Part shown: positions 8,382 to 17,344 of the stretch, piece by piece
Layout of the letters: every line of letters begins with the position of its first letter
Position numbering within the stretch: position 1 is the first letter of the stretch
NCBI GenBank assembly: GCA_017513195.1
Contig: JAFXGM010000024.1
Location: forward strand, 124,001 to 188,000
Source of the DNA: Clostridia bacterium
GTDB lineage: Bacteria > Bacillota > Clostridia > Oscillospirales > Acutalibacteraceae
Length of the DNA stretch: 64,000 nt
Reading direction: 5' to 3'
Program-made: the position numbers and the translations under genes
Notes under the pieces: generated by a model
Seen by the model: the letters and a program-made list of their open reading frames with translations, nothing else
What the model was told of the DNA's origin: nothing
Database searches by the model: none

Positions 8382-9299
8382 ATGGATTGGACCGAAATTA
8401 CGGCAAAAGTGCCTACAGAAAAAACCGACGAGGCAGCTGCCATCGCAAATATGACCGTGCCTTACGGAATATATATAGAAGATTATACAAATCTTGAGGC
8501 AGATGCCGAGGAAATTGCTCATATTGACCTTATAGATGATGAGCTTGTAAACAAAGACAGAACTCACTCGATAATTCATATGTATATTGCCGAAAGCGAT
8601 AATGCTATTGAGGCGGTGTCATATCTTCGTGAGCGTTTTACCGCTTGTGGAATTGATAATGAAATTAAGTGTGAGCTTGTTGATGATGCCAATTGGAACG
8701 AAAACTGGAAAAAGTATTTTAAGGCATTTGAAATAGGCGAAAAGCTTGCTATTTGTCCAAGCTGGGAAAGCTATGATAATAAGGATAATCGCACAGTTAT
8801 AAGTCTTGATCCGGGTGCTGCTTTTGGCACAGGCAGTCACGCTACAACGTCGCTTTGTCTTGAAATTCTTGAAAAGCGTGTCACAAATGATACCACCGTG
8901 CTTGACATTGGTACGGGCAGTGGTATACTTGCAATCGCGGCTGATTTATTAGGTGCTAAGAGCGCTATTGGCGTTGATATTGATGCGCAATCGGTTAAAA
9001 CTGCAATTGCCAATGCTGAAATAAATGGCGTGTCCGAAAAAACAGAGTTTTTGGTAGGAGATTTGGCTGAAAAAATAAGCGGTCAATATGATATTGTTTG
9101 TGCAAACATTGTTGCAGATGTTGTAATGCGACTTTTTGATAACGTAGCAGATTTTATGAAAGACGACGGCATACTTATAGTGTCCGGCATAATTGATATG
9201 CGTGCTTTAGAGGTTGAAAAATCAGCCATAGAGCACGGATTTAAAATTACTGAAAGTCTTATGCGTGAGGAATGGCACGCCTATGTGTTAACAAAATAA
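8382..9299 (+). CDS. prmA: Ribosomal protein L11 methyltransferase
   Basis: 305 residues. PrmA methylates lysines and the N-terminus of ribosomal protein L11 using S-adenosylmethionine. The N-terminal substrate-recognition part is followed by NWNENWKKYF, LDPGAAFGTGSH (142-153) and the SAM motif I VLDIGTGSGIL (173-183), then VCANIVADV, corresponding to the NPPY-like catalytic region. It starts 36 bases after the editing protein with a GAGGTG site. Confidence 0.95.
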   Translation: MDWTEITAKVPTEKTDEAAAIANMTVPYGIYIEDYTNLEADAEEIAHIDLIDDELVNKDRTHSIIHMYIAESDNAIEAVSYLRERFTACGIDNEIKCELVDDANWNENWKKYFKAFEIGEKLAICPSWESYDNKDNRTVISLDPGAAFGTGSHATTSLCLEILEKRVTNDTTVLDIGTGSGILAIAADLLGAKSAIGVDIDAQSVKTAIANAEINGVSEKTEFLVGDLAEKISGQYDIVCANIVADVVMRLFDNVADFMKDDGILIVSGIIDMRALEVEKSAIEHGFKITESLMREEWHAYVLTK

Positions 9300-9318
9300 T
9301 CTCTTTGGAGGAAAATAG

Positions 9319-10440
9319 ATGCTTGAATTTGAGCAATTAAAATTACGCCTTATTGCTAACGAACAAGAAATAAAAGACCTTCGTGATGCAATAGGATATG
9401 ACAAGCTGGTTCGTGATATCGAAGAATTAGAGCTTAAGCAAACGGCACCCGGTTTTTGGGACGATCTCGAAAACTCACAGGCCGTTGTACAAAAGACGGG
9501 AAAATTAAAAAATAAAGTAGAATCGTATGATAATATAGCATCATCATACGATGATCTTTTGGTGCTTATAGAAATGGCTGACGAAGAGGGAGATGCCACA
9601 ATGGTAGAGGAGATAACATCCTCTATTGACGAACTTGAAAAAAATCTATCATCCCTTCGTCTTACAACATTACTTACAGGTGAATATGACGGTAATAACA
9701 CAATTCTTACCTTCCACGCAGGTTCGGGCGGAACCGAAGCTATGGACTGGGCGCAAATGCTTGTTCGTATGTACACCCGTTGGGGTGAGCGACATGGTTT
9801 TAATGTTAAAATGCTCGACTTTCTTGATGGTGATGAGGCAGGTCTTAAAAGTGCTACCTTGCTGGTTGAAGGTGAAAATGCTTACGGCTATCTAAAGAGT
9901 GAATCGGGCGTTCACCGTCTTGTGCGCGTATCGCCGTTTGATGCTTCGGGCAGAAGACATACGTCTTTTGCATCTCTTGAGGTTATGCCTGAAATCACCG
10001 ATGATATGGACATTGAAATACGTGAAGACGACATTAAAATGGACGTTTTCCGTTCGTCCGGTGCGGGCGGTCAGCATATTAATAAAACCTCATCTGCTGT
10101 ACGTCTTACACACATTCCGACAGGTATAGTGGTTGCTTGTCAAAACGAGCGTAGTCAGGTACAAAACCGTGAGCAAGCAATGCGTATGCTTAAATCAAAA
10201 TTGCTTGAAATAAAAGAACGCGAGCATCTTGAAAAGATAGAAGATATCAAGGGTGTTCAAAAAGAAATTACTTGGGGTTCACAGATTCGTTCATACGTAT
10301 TTATGCCATATACTTTGGCTAAAGACCACAGAACAAGCTTTGAGTCGGGTAATATAAACGCCGTTATGGATGGCGATTTAGACGGATTTATTAACGCATA
10401 TCTTAAAGCCGCTTCTAAAGGCGAGTTAAATAATAATTAA
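9319..10440 (+). CDS. prfB: Peptide chain release factor 2, no programmed frameshift
   Basis: 373 residues, continuous from an ATG with a TTTGGAGG ribosome site. RF2 terminates translation at UGA and UAA. The anticodon-like SPF motif is at 205-207 (VSPFDASGRRH) and the catalytic GGQ at 250-252 (AGGQHINKTSSAV). Many bacterial prfB genes carry an in-frame UGA near codon 25 read by +1 frameshifting for autoregulation; here the N-terminal region runs through without a stop, so that control is absent. It lies between prmA and a lipoprotein gene, three bases from the latter. Confidence 0.97.
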   Translation: MLEFEQLKLRLIANEQEIKDLRDAIGYDKLVRDIEELELKQTAPGFWDDLENSQAVVQKTGKLKNKVESYDNIASSYDDLLVLIEMADEEGDATMVEEITSSIDELEKNLSSLRLTTLLTGEYDGNNTILTFHAGSGGTEAMDWAQMLVRMYTRWGERHGFNVKMLDFLDGDEAGLKSATLLVEGENAYGYLKSESGVHRLVRVSPFDASGRRHTSFASLEVMPEITDDMDIEIREDDIKMDVFRSSGAGGQHINKTSSAVRLTHIPTGIVVACQNERSQVQNREQAMRMLKSKLLEIKEREHLEKIEDIKGVQKEITWGSQIRSYVFMPYTLAKDHRTSFESGNINAVMDGDLDGFINAYLKAASKGELNNN

Positions 10441-10442
10441 GG

Positions 10443-11387
10443 ATGAAAATGATGAGAAAAATAGTTTCAATTTTAGTATTAATTGCTTTAATGGCAACCT
10501 TGTTTGCAGGATGTGGTAAGGGAAGAGAGTTTTTAAATAGTGCTGATATTAGCGACTATGTGGAAGTATGCGAATATAAGGGCATAGAGATTGATAGGGC
10601 TTCCAGCGAATACCAAGAGTTTTATGTATATTTTTTGTTTAGTGATATTTATCAGTACGGTGTATCTGAGGAAAACATTAAAAATTATGTAACATTTGAC
10701 AGTTCTGCAGAAACAACGGTTGAATTTGGAGATATAGTAAATATTGATTATACGGGTTACGTAGGTGGAACTGCTTTCGATAAAGGCAGTGCTACGGATT
10801 CGGTGCTTTTAATTGGCTCTAAATATTTTGTTGATACGTTTGAAGAACAGCTTATAGGTGCAAAACCAGGCGAGACAAGAGATGTTAATGTAACATTCCC
10901 GGCCAACTATAATAATAAGGACCTTGCCGGTGTTAAGGCAAAATTTGTCGTTAAAATAAACAGCATTGCAAAAGAACCCGAACAATTGCACAAGGCACTT
11001 AAAATTGATACAAAAGAAGAATATGCAAAATCGTTGGAATTACGTACAAAAAGAGAATACTTATTAGATTATCTTGTTAAGAACAGTAAATTTAGTGATT
11101 ATCCGGAAGATGATGTTGAAATTTTATATGAGGCTGTACTTGAACAATATAGTTTGACTTATGGCATCGATTTGAGCACAAGATCAAAGGATGAGGTGCT
11201 AAAAAACTATGTTTATCCGGTGATGAAGCAATATATGATTTTGTATTACATATATGACACGCAAGAGCTGGAACTTCTTGACAGTACAATAGAAAGTCAA
11301 GAAACAACCAATGCCGTAATTTCAGAGTGTTATGCAGTTTATGACACCACAATGAACTATCTTTTAGATAACGTAAAAATAAAATGA
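10443..11387 (+). CDS. FKBP-type peptidyl-prolyl isomerase lipoprotein
   Basis: 314 residues. The N-terminus (MKMMRKIVSILVLIALMATL, then FAGC) is a lipoprotein signal with the acceptor cysteine at 24, so the protein should be anchored to the outer face of the membrane. Residues about 90-178 are an FKBP-like domain: VEFGDIVNIDYTGYVGG, AFDKGSATDSVLLIGS, FEEQLIGAKPGE and VTFPANY. The C-terminal 130 residues are helical and resemble the trigger-factor C-terminal arm. A role in folding of exported proteins, like other surface foldases, is inferred. It overlaps the next gene by four bases. Confidence 0.85.
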   Translation: MKMMRKIVSILVLIALMATLFAGCGKGREFLNSADISDYVEVCEYKGIEIDRASSEYQEFYVYFLFSDIYQYGVSEENIKNYVTFDSSAETTVEFGDIVNIDYTGYVGGTAFDKGSATDSVLLIGSKYFVDTFEEQLIGAKPGETRDVNVTFPANYNNKDLAGVKAKFVVKINSIAKEPEQLHKALKIDTKEEYAKSLELRTKREYLLDYLVKNSKFSDYPEDDVEILYEAVLEQYSLTYGIDLSTRSKDEVLKNYVYPVMKQYMILYYIYDTQELELLDSTIESQETTNAVISECYAVYDTTMNYLLDNVKIK

Positions 11388-11956
11388 TAAAGTTTTATAG
11401 TGCTAAAATTTACGATTTCACACAGGCAGACTATGCAAAAATGTATAGTCTGCTTGATTGCGCAATAAAAGAAAAAATTGATAAAAAGCACAGTGAAAAA
11501 GATAAACAATTATCACTTGCGGGTTATATATTATTATGGCGAATGGTCAAAGAAATGTATAATAAAGACACTGTAAAAATAACATTTAACGAGCACGGAA
11601 AACCGCTGTGCGACTTTTGCTTTTTTAGTATTTCACACAGCGTTGACCGCATAGTATGCGCCGTAAGTGACGCGCCCATAGGTGTAGATATTCAGCAGAT
11701 TCGCGAAATAAAGCAACGTGAAAACTATAAGCTTTTAAGCTCTAAAGAAAGCATTTATGTGAATGAAAAAACACAAAATTTGTCTGGGCGATATATTGAA
11801 GTTTTTTCAAAAAAAGAAGCGGCAATTAAAATGTTAGGTTTAAGCCTTGGCGATGGTGCAAGCATTGATGTTTTTTCAAAAAAATATAATTTTAAAACAG
11901 AATATTTTGACAACTTTGTCCAAACAATTTGCACACAAAATGTTTCAATTGTGTAA
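11384..11956 (+). CDS. 4'-phosphopantetheinyl transferase, Sfp-like
   Basis: 190 residues. The superfamily transfers phosphopantetheine from CoA onto carrier-protein serines. Key motifs are FSISHS (81-86), IGVDIQQIR (Asp at 102, metal ligand) and FSKKEAAIKM at 141-150 with the Glu/Lys pair. The Sfp-type single-chain form usually serves NRPS/PKS carriers, but none is in this window; in the absence of acpS it could also act on the fatty-acid carrier protein. The start overlaps the lipoprotein stop (ATGA) and no good ribosome site is seen, so translation is probably coupled. Confidence 0.88.
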   Translation: MIKFYSAKIYDFTQADYAKMYSLLDCAIKEKIDKKHSEKDKQLSLAGYILLWRMVKEMYNKDTVKITFNEHGKPLCDFCFFSISHSVDRIVCAVSDAPIGVDIQQIREIKQRENYKLLSSKESIYVNEKTQNLSGRYIEVFSKKEAAIKMLGLSLGDGASIDVFSKKYNFKTEYFDNFVQTICTQNVSIV

Positions 11957-11969
11957 ACTTTGCGTTATT

Positions 11970-11990
11970 ATATATTTATAATAAATATAT
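11970..11990. repeat. AT-only perfect palindrome
   Basis: ATATATTTAT-A-ATAAATATAT lies in the 109-base gap after the transferase gene, just upstream of the next promoter's -35. It could be an UP-element-like sequence; without a U-tract it is not a clear terminator. Confidence 0.4.
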
Positions 11991-11993
11991 TAC

Positions 11994-12022
11994 TTGCAAA
12001 ATGACGATTTTTGGTGTAAAAT
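11994..12022 (+). promoter_or_regulatory. Promoter of the regulator-ftsEX operon
   Basis: TTGCAA (11994-11999), 17-bp spacer, TAAAAT (12017-12022). Confidence 0.65.
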
Positions 12023-12065
12023 ATATACGTATGTAACATAATATAGAAAGTGATGTGGGTTTATT

Positions 12066-13142
12066 ATGTCAAACAGATTATTCCAAGCGGTAATACATCA
12101 GATGAAGGATGCCATTGATAAGACCTTTGGTGTTATGGATGCTAACAATACTATAATAGCTTGTAGCGAGCTTGGTAGAATTGGCGAGCAGCTTGATGTT
12201 TCAAGCGTTCCGGTAGCAGAAGGTTTTGTTGATGGAGGCTACACCTTCAAACCGGTTATTTCAGCGCAAGGTGCTGATTACACCGTATTTGTGGAGGGTA
12301 CCGACATTATTTGTAATAAGTATGCAATTGTAATCTCGGTGGCTTTTGCAAACATTAAAAACTATTATGACGAAAAATATGACCGCGGTAACTTTATTAA
12401 AGATATCATTTTAGATAATATTTTACCCGGAGATATTTACATCAAAGCACGTGAGCTCTATTTTGATAGCGACGTTGCTCGTACCGTAATAATAATTCGT
12501 AATCTTGATTCAAGCGACGTTTCTGTTTATGAGGTTTTGCAAAATCTATTCCCCGAAAAAACAAAGGATTTTGTTATTAACATAAACGAAACCGATATTG
12601 CGCTTGTTAAAGAAACAAAATCTGATATCGACCGTAAGGATATTGAAAATCTTGCATCTTCTATTGCAGACACGTTATCGGGTGAATTTTATGTTCATAC
12701 CGTTATCGGTATAGGTACTACTGTTAACAATTTGAAAAACCTTGCAAAATCATTTAAAGAAGCTCAAACAGCTCTTGAAGTTGGTAAGGTATTTGATACC
12801 GAAAAGACAATAATTTCTTATGACAACCTTGGTATTGCAAGACTTATTTATCAGTTGCCGACCACCCTTTGTGAAACGTTTTTGAAAGAGGTGTTCAAGC
12901 GCGGATCGATTGAAAATCTCGATCAGGAAACATTGTTTACTATTCAGCGTTTCTTTGAAAACAATCTTAACGTATCTGAAACTTCGAGAAAGTTATTCGT
13001 TCACAGAAACACACTTGTTTATCGTCTTGAAAAAATTAAAAAGATTACAGGTCTTGACCTTCGCGAGTTTGACCATGCGATTATTTTCAAAATCGCACTT
13101 ATGGTAAATAAGTATCTTAGAAGCAACCCGATAAAATACTAA
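12066..13142 (+). CDS. PucR/CdaR-family transcriptional regulator
   Basis: 358 residues. The C-terminal part (about 285-350) contains the PucR-type helix-turn-helix: FFENNLNVSETSRKLFVHRN, then TLVYRLEKIKKITGLDLREF. The middle portion resembles the GGDEF-like region of CdaR proteins, and the N-terminus (SNRLFQAVIHQMKDAIDKTF) a ligand-sensing module. The effector is not known. It precedes ftsE by 19 bases, so it may control or simply be co-transcribed with the FtsEX operon; the sequence does not tell which. Confidence 0.85.
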   Translation: MSNRLFQAVIHQMKDAIDKTFGVMDANNTIIACSELGRIGEQLDVSSVPVAEGFVDGGYTFKPVISAQGADYTVFVEGTDIICNKYAIVISVAFANIKNYYDEKYDRGNFIKDIILDNILPGDIYIKARELYFDSDVARTVIIIRNLDSSDVSVYEVLQNLFPEKTKDFVININETDIALVKETKSDIDRKDIENLASSIADTLSGEFYVHTVIGIGTTVNNLKNLAKSFKEAQTALEVGKVFDTEKTIISYDNLGIARLIYQLPTTLCETFLKEVFKRGSIENLDQETLFTIQRFFENNLNVSETSRKLFVHRNTLVYRLEKIKKITGLDLREFDHAIIFKIALMVNKYLRSNPIKY

Positions 13143-13161
13143 TTGAAAGAGTGAAAATTTT

Positions 13162-13893
13162 ATGGCTGAAGAGCAGCTACTTGAGTCTTTTGCAGGGAAT
13201 ACGGCTTTAGAACCTGTAATAGAGTTTAGGGGTGTATCAAAAACTTATCCTAGTGGTACGCATGCGCTTGAGGATGTTAATATAAGAATAAATAAAGGCG
13301 AGTTTGTTTTCGTTGTTGGTTCATCTGGTGCTGGTAAAAGTACCTTTATGAAGCTTATAATGCGAGAAGAGAAAGCAAATACTGGTATTATAAACGTAAA
13401 CGGATTTAACCTAACTAAAATGTCGAGAAAAAAGGTGCCGTTGCTTCGCAGAACGATGGGCATTGTATTTCAGGATTTTAGACTTATTCCCACAATGAAT
13501 GTGTTTGATAACGTTGCGTTTGCAATGCACGTTGTAGGTGAATCAGGTCGTGGTGTTCGTCGTGAGGTTTCAAAAGCGCTTAGCAAAGTAGGTCTTGGTG
13601 ATAAAGCGCGTTCAATGCCAATGCAGCTTTCAGGTGGTGAGCAACAACGTGTGGGCCTTGCGCGTGCACTTGTGAATTCTCCTGACCTTATAATTGCGGA
13701 CGAGCCTACCGGTAACGTTGACCCTAATATGTCTTATGAAATAGTAAACCTACTTACCGAGATTAATAAACGTGGTACCACCATTTTAATGGTAACTCAC
13801 GATCATAATCTTGTTCGTGATTTTAAGCACCGTGTAATTATGCTTGATAAGGGCAGAATTATTGCTGACAATGCAGCAGGAGGTGCCGAATAA
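13162..13893 (+). CDS. ftsE: Cell division ATP-binding protein FtsE
   Basis: 243 residues. ABC ATPase that with FtsX couples ATP hydrolysis in the cytoplasm to activation of peptidoglycan hydrolases outside. Walker [10 protein letters not shown] is at 53-61, signature LSGGEQQR at 156-163 and Walker B DLIIADEP at 175-182; [14 protein letters not shown] is the family-typical Q-loop. A 20-residue N-terminal extension before the usual start is present. The stop overlaps the ftsX start by one base (TAATG). Confidence 0.96.
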   Translation: MAEEQLLESFAGNTALEPVIEFRGVSKTYPSGTHALEDVNIRINKGEFVFVVGSSGAGKSTFMKLIMREEKANTGIINVNGFNLTKMSRKKVPLLRRTMGIVFQDFRLIPTMNVFDNVAFAMHVVGESGRGVRREVSKALSKVGLGDKARSMPMQLSGGEQQRVGLARALVNSPDLIIADEPTGNVDPNMSYEIVNLLTEINKRGTTILMVTHDHNLVRDFKHRVIMLDKGRIIADNAAGGAE

Positions 13894-14984
13894 TGAAATT
13901 TAGTAGCGTAAGATATCTTGTAAAAGAAGGCTTTAAGGGTGTTTGGGCTAATAGACTTATGTCGCTAGCATCAATAGGCGTGCTTGTTGCCTGTATGGTG
14001 GTTATAGGTTTAGCAATACTTATTTCTGAAAATGTTACAAAGGCCATTGGCAACTTGGAAAAAGAAAATGTTGTTATGGTCTATATGAAGGATTATAGCT
14101 GGGCACTTTATAGCGATACATTGGAAAGTGATGTAGAAAACGCTGAGGACACTTCAAGTGATGAAGCCACTTCCGGTGCTGAAAGTACAGAAAACAGCGA
14201 TAACTCAGAAGATAATGCTTCAACCGAAGATGGTGCTGACAAGAACGGTATAAAGGACACCGACTACGAAATACATAACGATGAGGAAGCAGAAGAACTT
14301 CGTGCTAAAATAGAGGCTTTGCCTAATGTCGATAAGGCAGAGTACATTTCTAGTCAGTCCGGATTAGAAAATGTAAAAGAAAATATGCTTGAAGGACAAG
14401 CTGATTATTTTACCTTCCTTGACGATGAATATGGTAATCCTTTGTCTGCGGCCGTGAAGGTTACAATGAAGGATATGGCTCTTTTTGATGAAACTATAAA
14501 GCAAATTGAGGAACTTAACGGTGTTGATACCATACGTTCTCACGGAGAATTGGCTGAAAAAATTGATGCTATAAAGCAGGGAATTTACGTTGCAGGTTTC
14601 TGGATTATTGCAATCCTTGTTATAATTGCGTTGGTAATAGTTTCTAATACAATACGCGTTACAATGTATAATCGTAAGCTTGAAATTAGCATTATGAAGG
14701 CAGTAGGCGCTACCGACACGTTTGTAAGAATACCGTTTTTGGTTGAAGGTTTAATTATCGGTATTATATCTGCACTTATTTCAGAAGGATTGATATACTT
14801 CTGCTATCGTGTTGCTACCGAAAAAATATCTGCGATACTGGGAACTGTTGTTAAATTTGGAGAGGTTTCATGGTATCTATTGCTCGTGTTTATTGGCATC
14901 GGGTTGTTTGCGGGTGCGTTTGGTAGCGTTATTATGATTCGTAAGTATCTAAAACGCGAAGGAAGCGAATTTACTGCAATTTAA
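13893..14984 (+). CDS. ftsX: Cell division protein FtsX with acidic extracellular insert
   Basis: 363 residues, longer than the usual 295-300. One membrane segment (about 24-45) is followed by the extracellular domain and three C-terminal segments (about 225-250, 282-304, 330-350), the FtsX topology. Between 80 and 136 there is a low-complexity insert rich in Glu, Asp, Ser and Thr (for example ENSDNSEDNASTEDGADKN) inside the extracellular loop before the folded part (EELRAKIEALPNVDKAEYIS). The insert explains the extra length. FtsX normally contacts the extracellular hydrolase, here most likely the product of the next gene. Confidence 0.95.
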   Translation: MKFSSVRYLVKEGFKGVWANRLMSLASIGVLVACMVVIGLAILISENVTKAIGNLEKENVVMVYMKDYSWALYSDTLESDVENAEDTSSDEATSGAESTENSDNSEDNASTEDGADKNGIKDTDYEIHNDEEAEELRAKIEALPNVDKAEYISSQSGLENVKENMLEGQADYFTFLDDEYGNPLSAAVKVTMKDMALFDETIKQIEELNGVDTIRSHGELAEKIDAIKQGIYVAGFWIIAILVIIALVIVSNTIRVTMYNRKLEISIMKAVGATDTFVRIPFLVEGLIIGIISALISEGLIYFCYRVATEKISAILGTVVKFGEVSWYLLLVFIGIGLFAGAFGSVIMIRKYLKREGSEFTAI

Positions 14985-15024
14985 TTTTGAAGAGAGAATC
15001 TAACAAATTGTTTTGGAGGATTTT

Positions 15025-16239
15025 ATGAAGAAAACTTTAAAGCGAGTTATTACTTTTGTGCTTTGTTTTTCTATAGCTATTACGGCACTATCTGTTGTAG
15101 CGCTTACACAATCAGAAAAGAATAATTTGCAAAATGATATTGCTAATTTAAAAGAACAAGCAAGTGATATTCAAGCTGAAATAAATAAATTAAAAACTGA
15201 AAAAGCGGATCAAGCAGCTATTCTTGCGGCTATACGCAAAAAGATTGCAAATACCCAAGCACAAATTGATCGTTGCAATCAGGAAATTAATTCAATTAAT
15301 ACAAAAATAGCCGATAATAACAAGGCAATAGCCGAAAAAGAAAGTGAGATTGAGGCTGATAAAACTGCTTTTAAAAAGCGTATCAGAGCGCTTTATATGA
15401 GCAATTCTGAAAGTAACATTCAAATACTTTTGGGTGCTGAAGATTTTTCTAACTTTTTACAGCTTATGCAGCTTACTTCGTCTATTTCGGCTCATGATAA
15501 GCGTTTGATGGATGACTTAAAGGCAGAGATTGATGTTTTAAACGAAAAGAACAAAGAAAATGAAGAACTGCTTAATGATCAAATTTCAATTAAGTCAACC
15601 ATAGACGAGCAACAAAAAGAGCTTGAAGCTCAGGAAAACGAGGCTGCGTCAATTTATAATGACATTGCCGCAGAGCAAAACGATCAGCAAAAGGATCTAA
15701 ATGCTGTAAATGCCGAAATTAAAAAGTTACAAAAGAAATTAGAAGACGATATTGCCAATAAGCAGTATGCTTCTTTTATAAATCCAAATACCGGTTTGCA
15801 ATGGCCTGTTAGCGGACATTATTATATTTCTGCACATTTTAAGAGCAATGATAAGGTTCATAAAGGCAAGCATAACGGTATGGATATTGCGGGTGGCAAT
15901 ATCGCAGGTCAACCTATTCGTGCTGCGGCCGATGGTTACGTAGATCTTGTATACAACGGATGCAGCCACAATTACAAAAAGTATGGCAACTGTTGTGGTA
16001 ACGGTTATGGTAACTATTGCGTAGTAAACCATGGTTCGCTTAAGATTAATGGTCAAACCTCTAATTACGTAGCTTATTATGCTCATGCTTCAAAGATTAT
16101 TGTATCAAAAGGACAGTACGTAAAGCAGGGTCAAATATTAGGTTACGTTGGAACTACAGGTTGGTCAACAGGTTATCACTTGCATTTTGGTATGCTTAAA
16201 AACGGTGGTTGGATAAATCCATATCCATTATTCTTCTAA
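15025..16239 (+). CDS. EnvC/PcsB-like coiled-coil M23 peptidoglycan hydrolase
   Basis: 404 residues from the ATG at 15025, eight bases after GGAGG; the TTG at 15013 overlaps that ribosome site and is rejected. A signal peptide (about 1-27) is followed by a long coiled coil (about 30-245: repeated Glu/Lys/Gln helices) and a C-terminal M23 LytM domain. The zinc motifs are intact: HNGMD and the closing YHLHFG near 385, suggesting an active endopeptidase rather than a degenerate EnvC. A cysteine-rich loop with four Cys (CSHN...CC...C) is inserted in the M23 domain. Placement after ftsEX matches the known FtsEX-activated hydrolase arrangement. Confidence 0.92.
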   Translation: MKKTLKRVITFVLCFSIAITALSVVALTQSEKNNLQNDIANLKEQASDIQAEINKLKTEKADQAAILAAIRKKIANTQAQIDRCNQEINSINTKIADNNKAIAEKESEIEADKTAFKKRIRALYMSNSESNIQILLGAEDFSNFLQLMQLTSSISAHDKRLMDDLKAEIDVLNEKNKENEELLNDQISIKSTIDEQQKELEAQENEAASIYNDIAAEQNDQQKDLNAVNAEIKKLQKKLEDDIANKQYASFINPNTGLQWPVSGHYYISAHFKSNDKVHKGKHNGMDIAGGNIAGQPIRAAADGYVDLVYNGCSHNYKKYGNCCGNGYGNYCVVNHGSLKINGQTSNYVAYYAHASKIIVSKGQYVKQGQILGYVGTTGWSTGYHLHFGMLKNGGWINPYPLFF

Positions 16240-16243
16240 TAAT

Positions 16244-17215
16244 ATGTCAAAAACAAAAAAATCAATAGTTTTCTATATTTTAATGTTGGGCTGGATGGCA
16301 TTTATATTTATTATGTCGGCTCAATCAGCAGTGCAGTCATCGGAGGTTAGTGGTGGAATTGTATCAAAACTAATCTCCGTATTTATAAAAGACTTTAATT
16401 CTTTATCTGCCGAAAAGCAGTTGGAAATTACCAATATAGTTACGGTTATTGTAAGAAAATCAGCACATTTTTTGGAATATTTTGTTTTAGGCATATTGTC
16501 GTTTTTATCAGCACGATATAATACAAAACACAAATATATAACAAAGATATTATACGCGCTTATAATATGTGTTTTGTATGCCGCCAGTGATGAAATTCAT
16601 CAATATTTCGTGCCCGGTAGAGCATGCAGGATTACCGATATATGTATAGATGCCTTGGGTAGTGCAGTAGCTATCTTATTGGTAGCAGCGATTGCACGTC
16701 CTAAAAAAGACAAAAATCAGGTGGAGTCAATGAATAAAAAGAAGTTAATTGAGCAAAATTTTTTGCTTTTTGAAAACTTGCAAAAGACTCAGCGTGAACT
16801 TGCAGATTTAAAGCAGGTGCTTAGTCAAAATATGGAAGAAATTAATGCGCTAAAATCTCAGCTGGAAAAAAGCAAAGAAGTGCAAGCAGAACCAAAAGTC
16901 ACCGAACCCATGCGACGATTAGAAGAAAAGATGATAGCAAATGCAGCGCTAAAGCCGGATATGGAATATGGTGCGCAAATTATCGGTAAAATTGTGGTAT
17001 GTGCCGCTGAGTATAGTAATAAATTAACTGCTGGCGGAAATGATACGCACAAAGAACTTTTAAACTTAATTCTCGGTAAGACTGAAATTGCAAAAGCAGA
17101 GATTTTATCTGTAATAGAAAGTGCAGATAATTTTGATGTTAAATGCGAAAAAATCGATAAGATTGCCGATGCTGCAAAAGAGTATTTTGACAGTGTATTA
17201 GCTCAAATAATTTAA
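16244..17215 (+). CDS. VanZ-like membrane protein fused to cytoplasmic coiled-coil module
   Basis: 323 residues. Residues 1-155 form a VanZ-family domain with four likely membrane segments and the conserved RKSAHFLEY (71-79) and DEIHQYFVPGR (116-126) blocks. From Met163 the protein turns into a soluble charged helical part (NFLLFENLQKTQRELADLKQ, then QNMEEINALKSQLEKSK) that I cannot assign. The Met163 codon (16730) is preceded by AGGTGGAG at ribosome-site distance, so the C-terminal 161 residues could also be made separately. No good ribosome site precedes the first ATG, only four bases after the hydrolase stop. VanZ function is poorly defined; relatives affect glycopeptide or lipoglycopeptide sensitivity. 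Confidence 0.8.
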   Translation: MSKTKKSIVFYILMLGWMAFIFIMSAQSAVQSSEVSGGIVSKLISVFIKDFNSLSAEKQLEITNIVTVIVRKSAHFLEYFVLGILSFLSARYNTKHKYITKILYALIICVLYAASDEIHQYFVPGRACRITDICIDALGSAVAILLVAAIARPKKDKNQVESMNKKKLIEQNFLLFENLQKTQRELADLKQVLSQNMEEINALKSQLEKSKEVQAEPKVTEPMRRLEEKMIANAALKPDMEYGAQIIGKIVVCAAEYSNKLTAGGNDTHKELLNLILGKTEIAKAEILSVIESADNFDVKCEKIDKIADAAKEYFDSVLAQII

Positions 17216-17218
17216 GAT

Positions 17219-17247
17219 AAAAGGTGTGCTGTAGCACACCTTTTTAT
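17219..17247 (+). terminator. Terminator of the ftsEX operon
   Basis: AAGGTGTGCT-GT-AGCACACCTT followed by TTT. Confidence 0.9.
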
Positions 17248-17275
17248 ATTTAATAAAAAATTCATTTTTATTTGG

Positions 17276-17304
17276 TTGACATTGGAAAATAAGGAGATTA
17301 TAAT
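17276..17304 (+). promoter_or_regulatory. Consensus promoter of marR-ABC operon
   Basis: Perfect TTGACA (17276-17281) and TATAAT (17299-17304) with a 17-bp spacer: the strongest promoter in the window, as expected for a repressed gene. Confidence 0.88.
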
Positions 17305-17307
17305 AAA

Positions 17308-17323
17308 TGTTAGTTTGCTAACA
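17308..17323 (+). promoter_or_regulatory. Palindromic operator, likely MarR site
   Basis: TGTTAG-TTTG-CTAACA, a perfect inverted repeat beginning three bases after the -10 box, so bound protein would cover the transcription start. Size and symmetry fit a MarR dimer site; autorepression is inferred. Confidence 0.75.
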
Positions 17324-17344
17324 ATATTTTATGGTGGTGTTTTT

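Noticed and set aside
9288-9776. 162-codon frame antisense to prfB
   Set aside because: Serine-rich shadow of the RF2 gene on the other strand without start signals.
11957-12065. Small RNA gene in the gap before the regulator
   Set aside because: Only an AT palindrome and the next promoter are seen; no terminator closes a transcript.
17276-17344. Longer start (TTG 17276) for the MarR protein
   Set aside because: The TTG is the first half of a consensus -35 box, and RNA begins downstream of it; the ATG at 17345 has a ribosome site.
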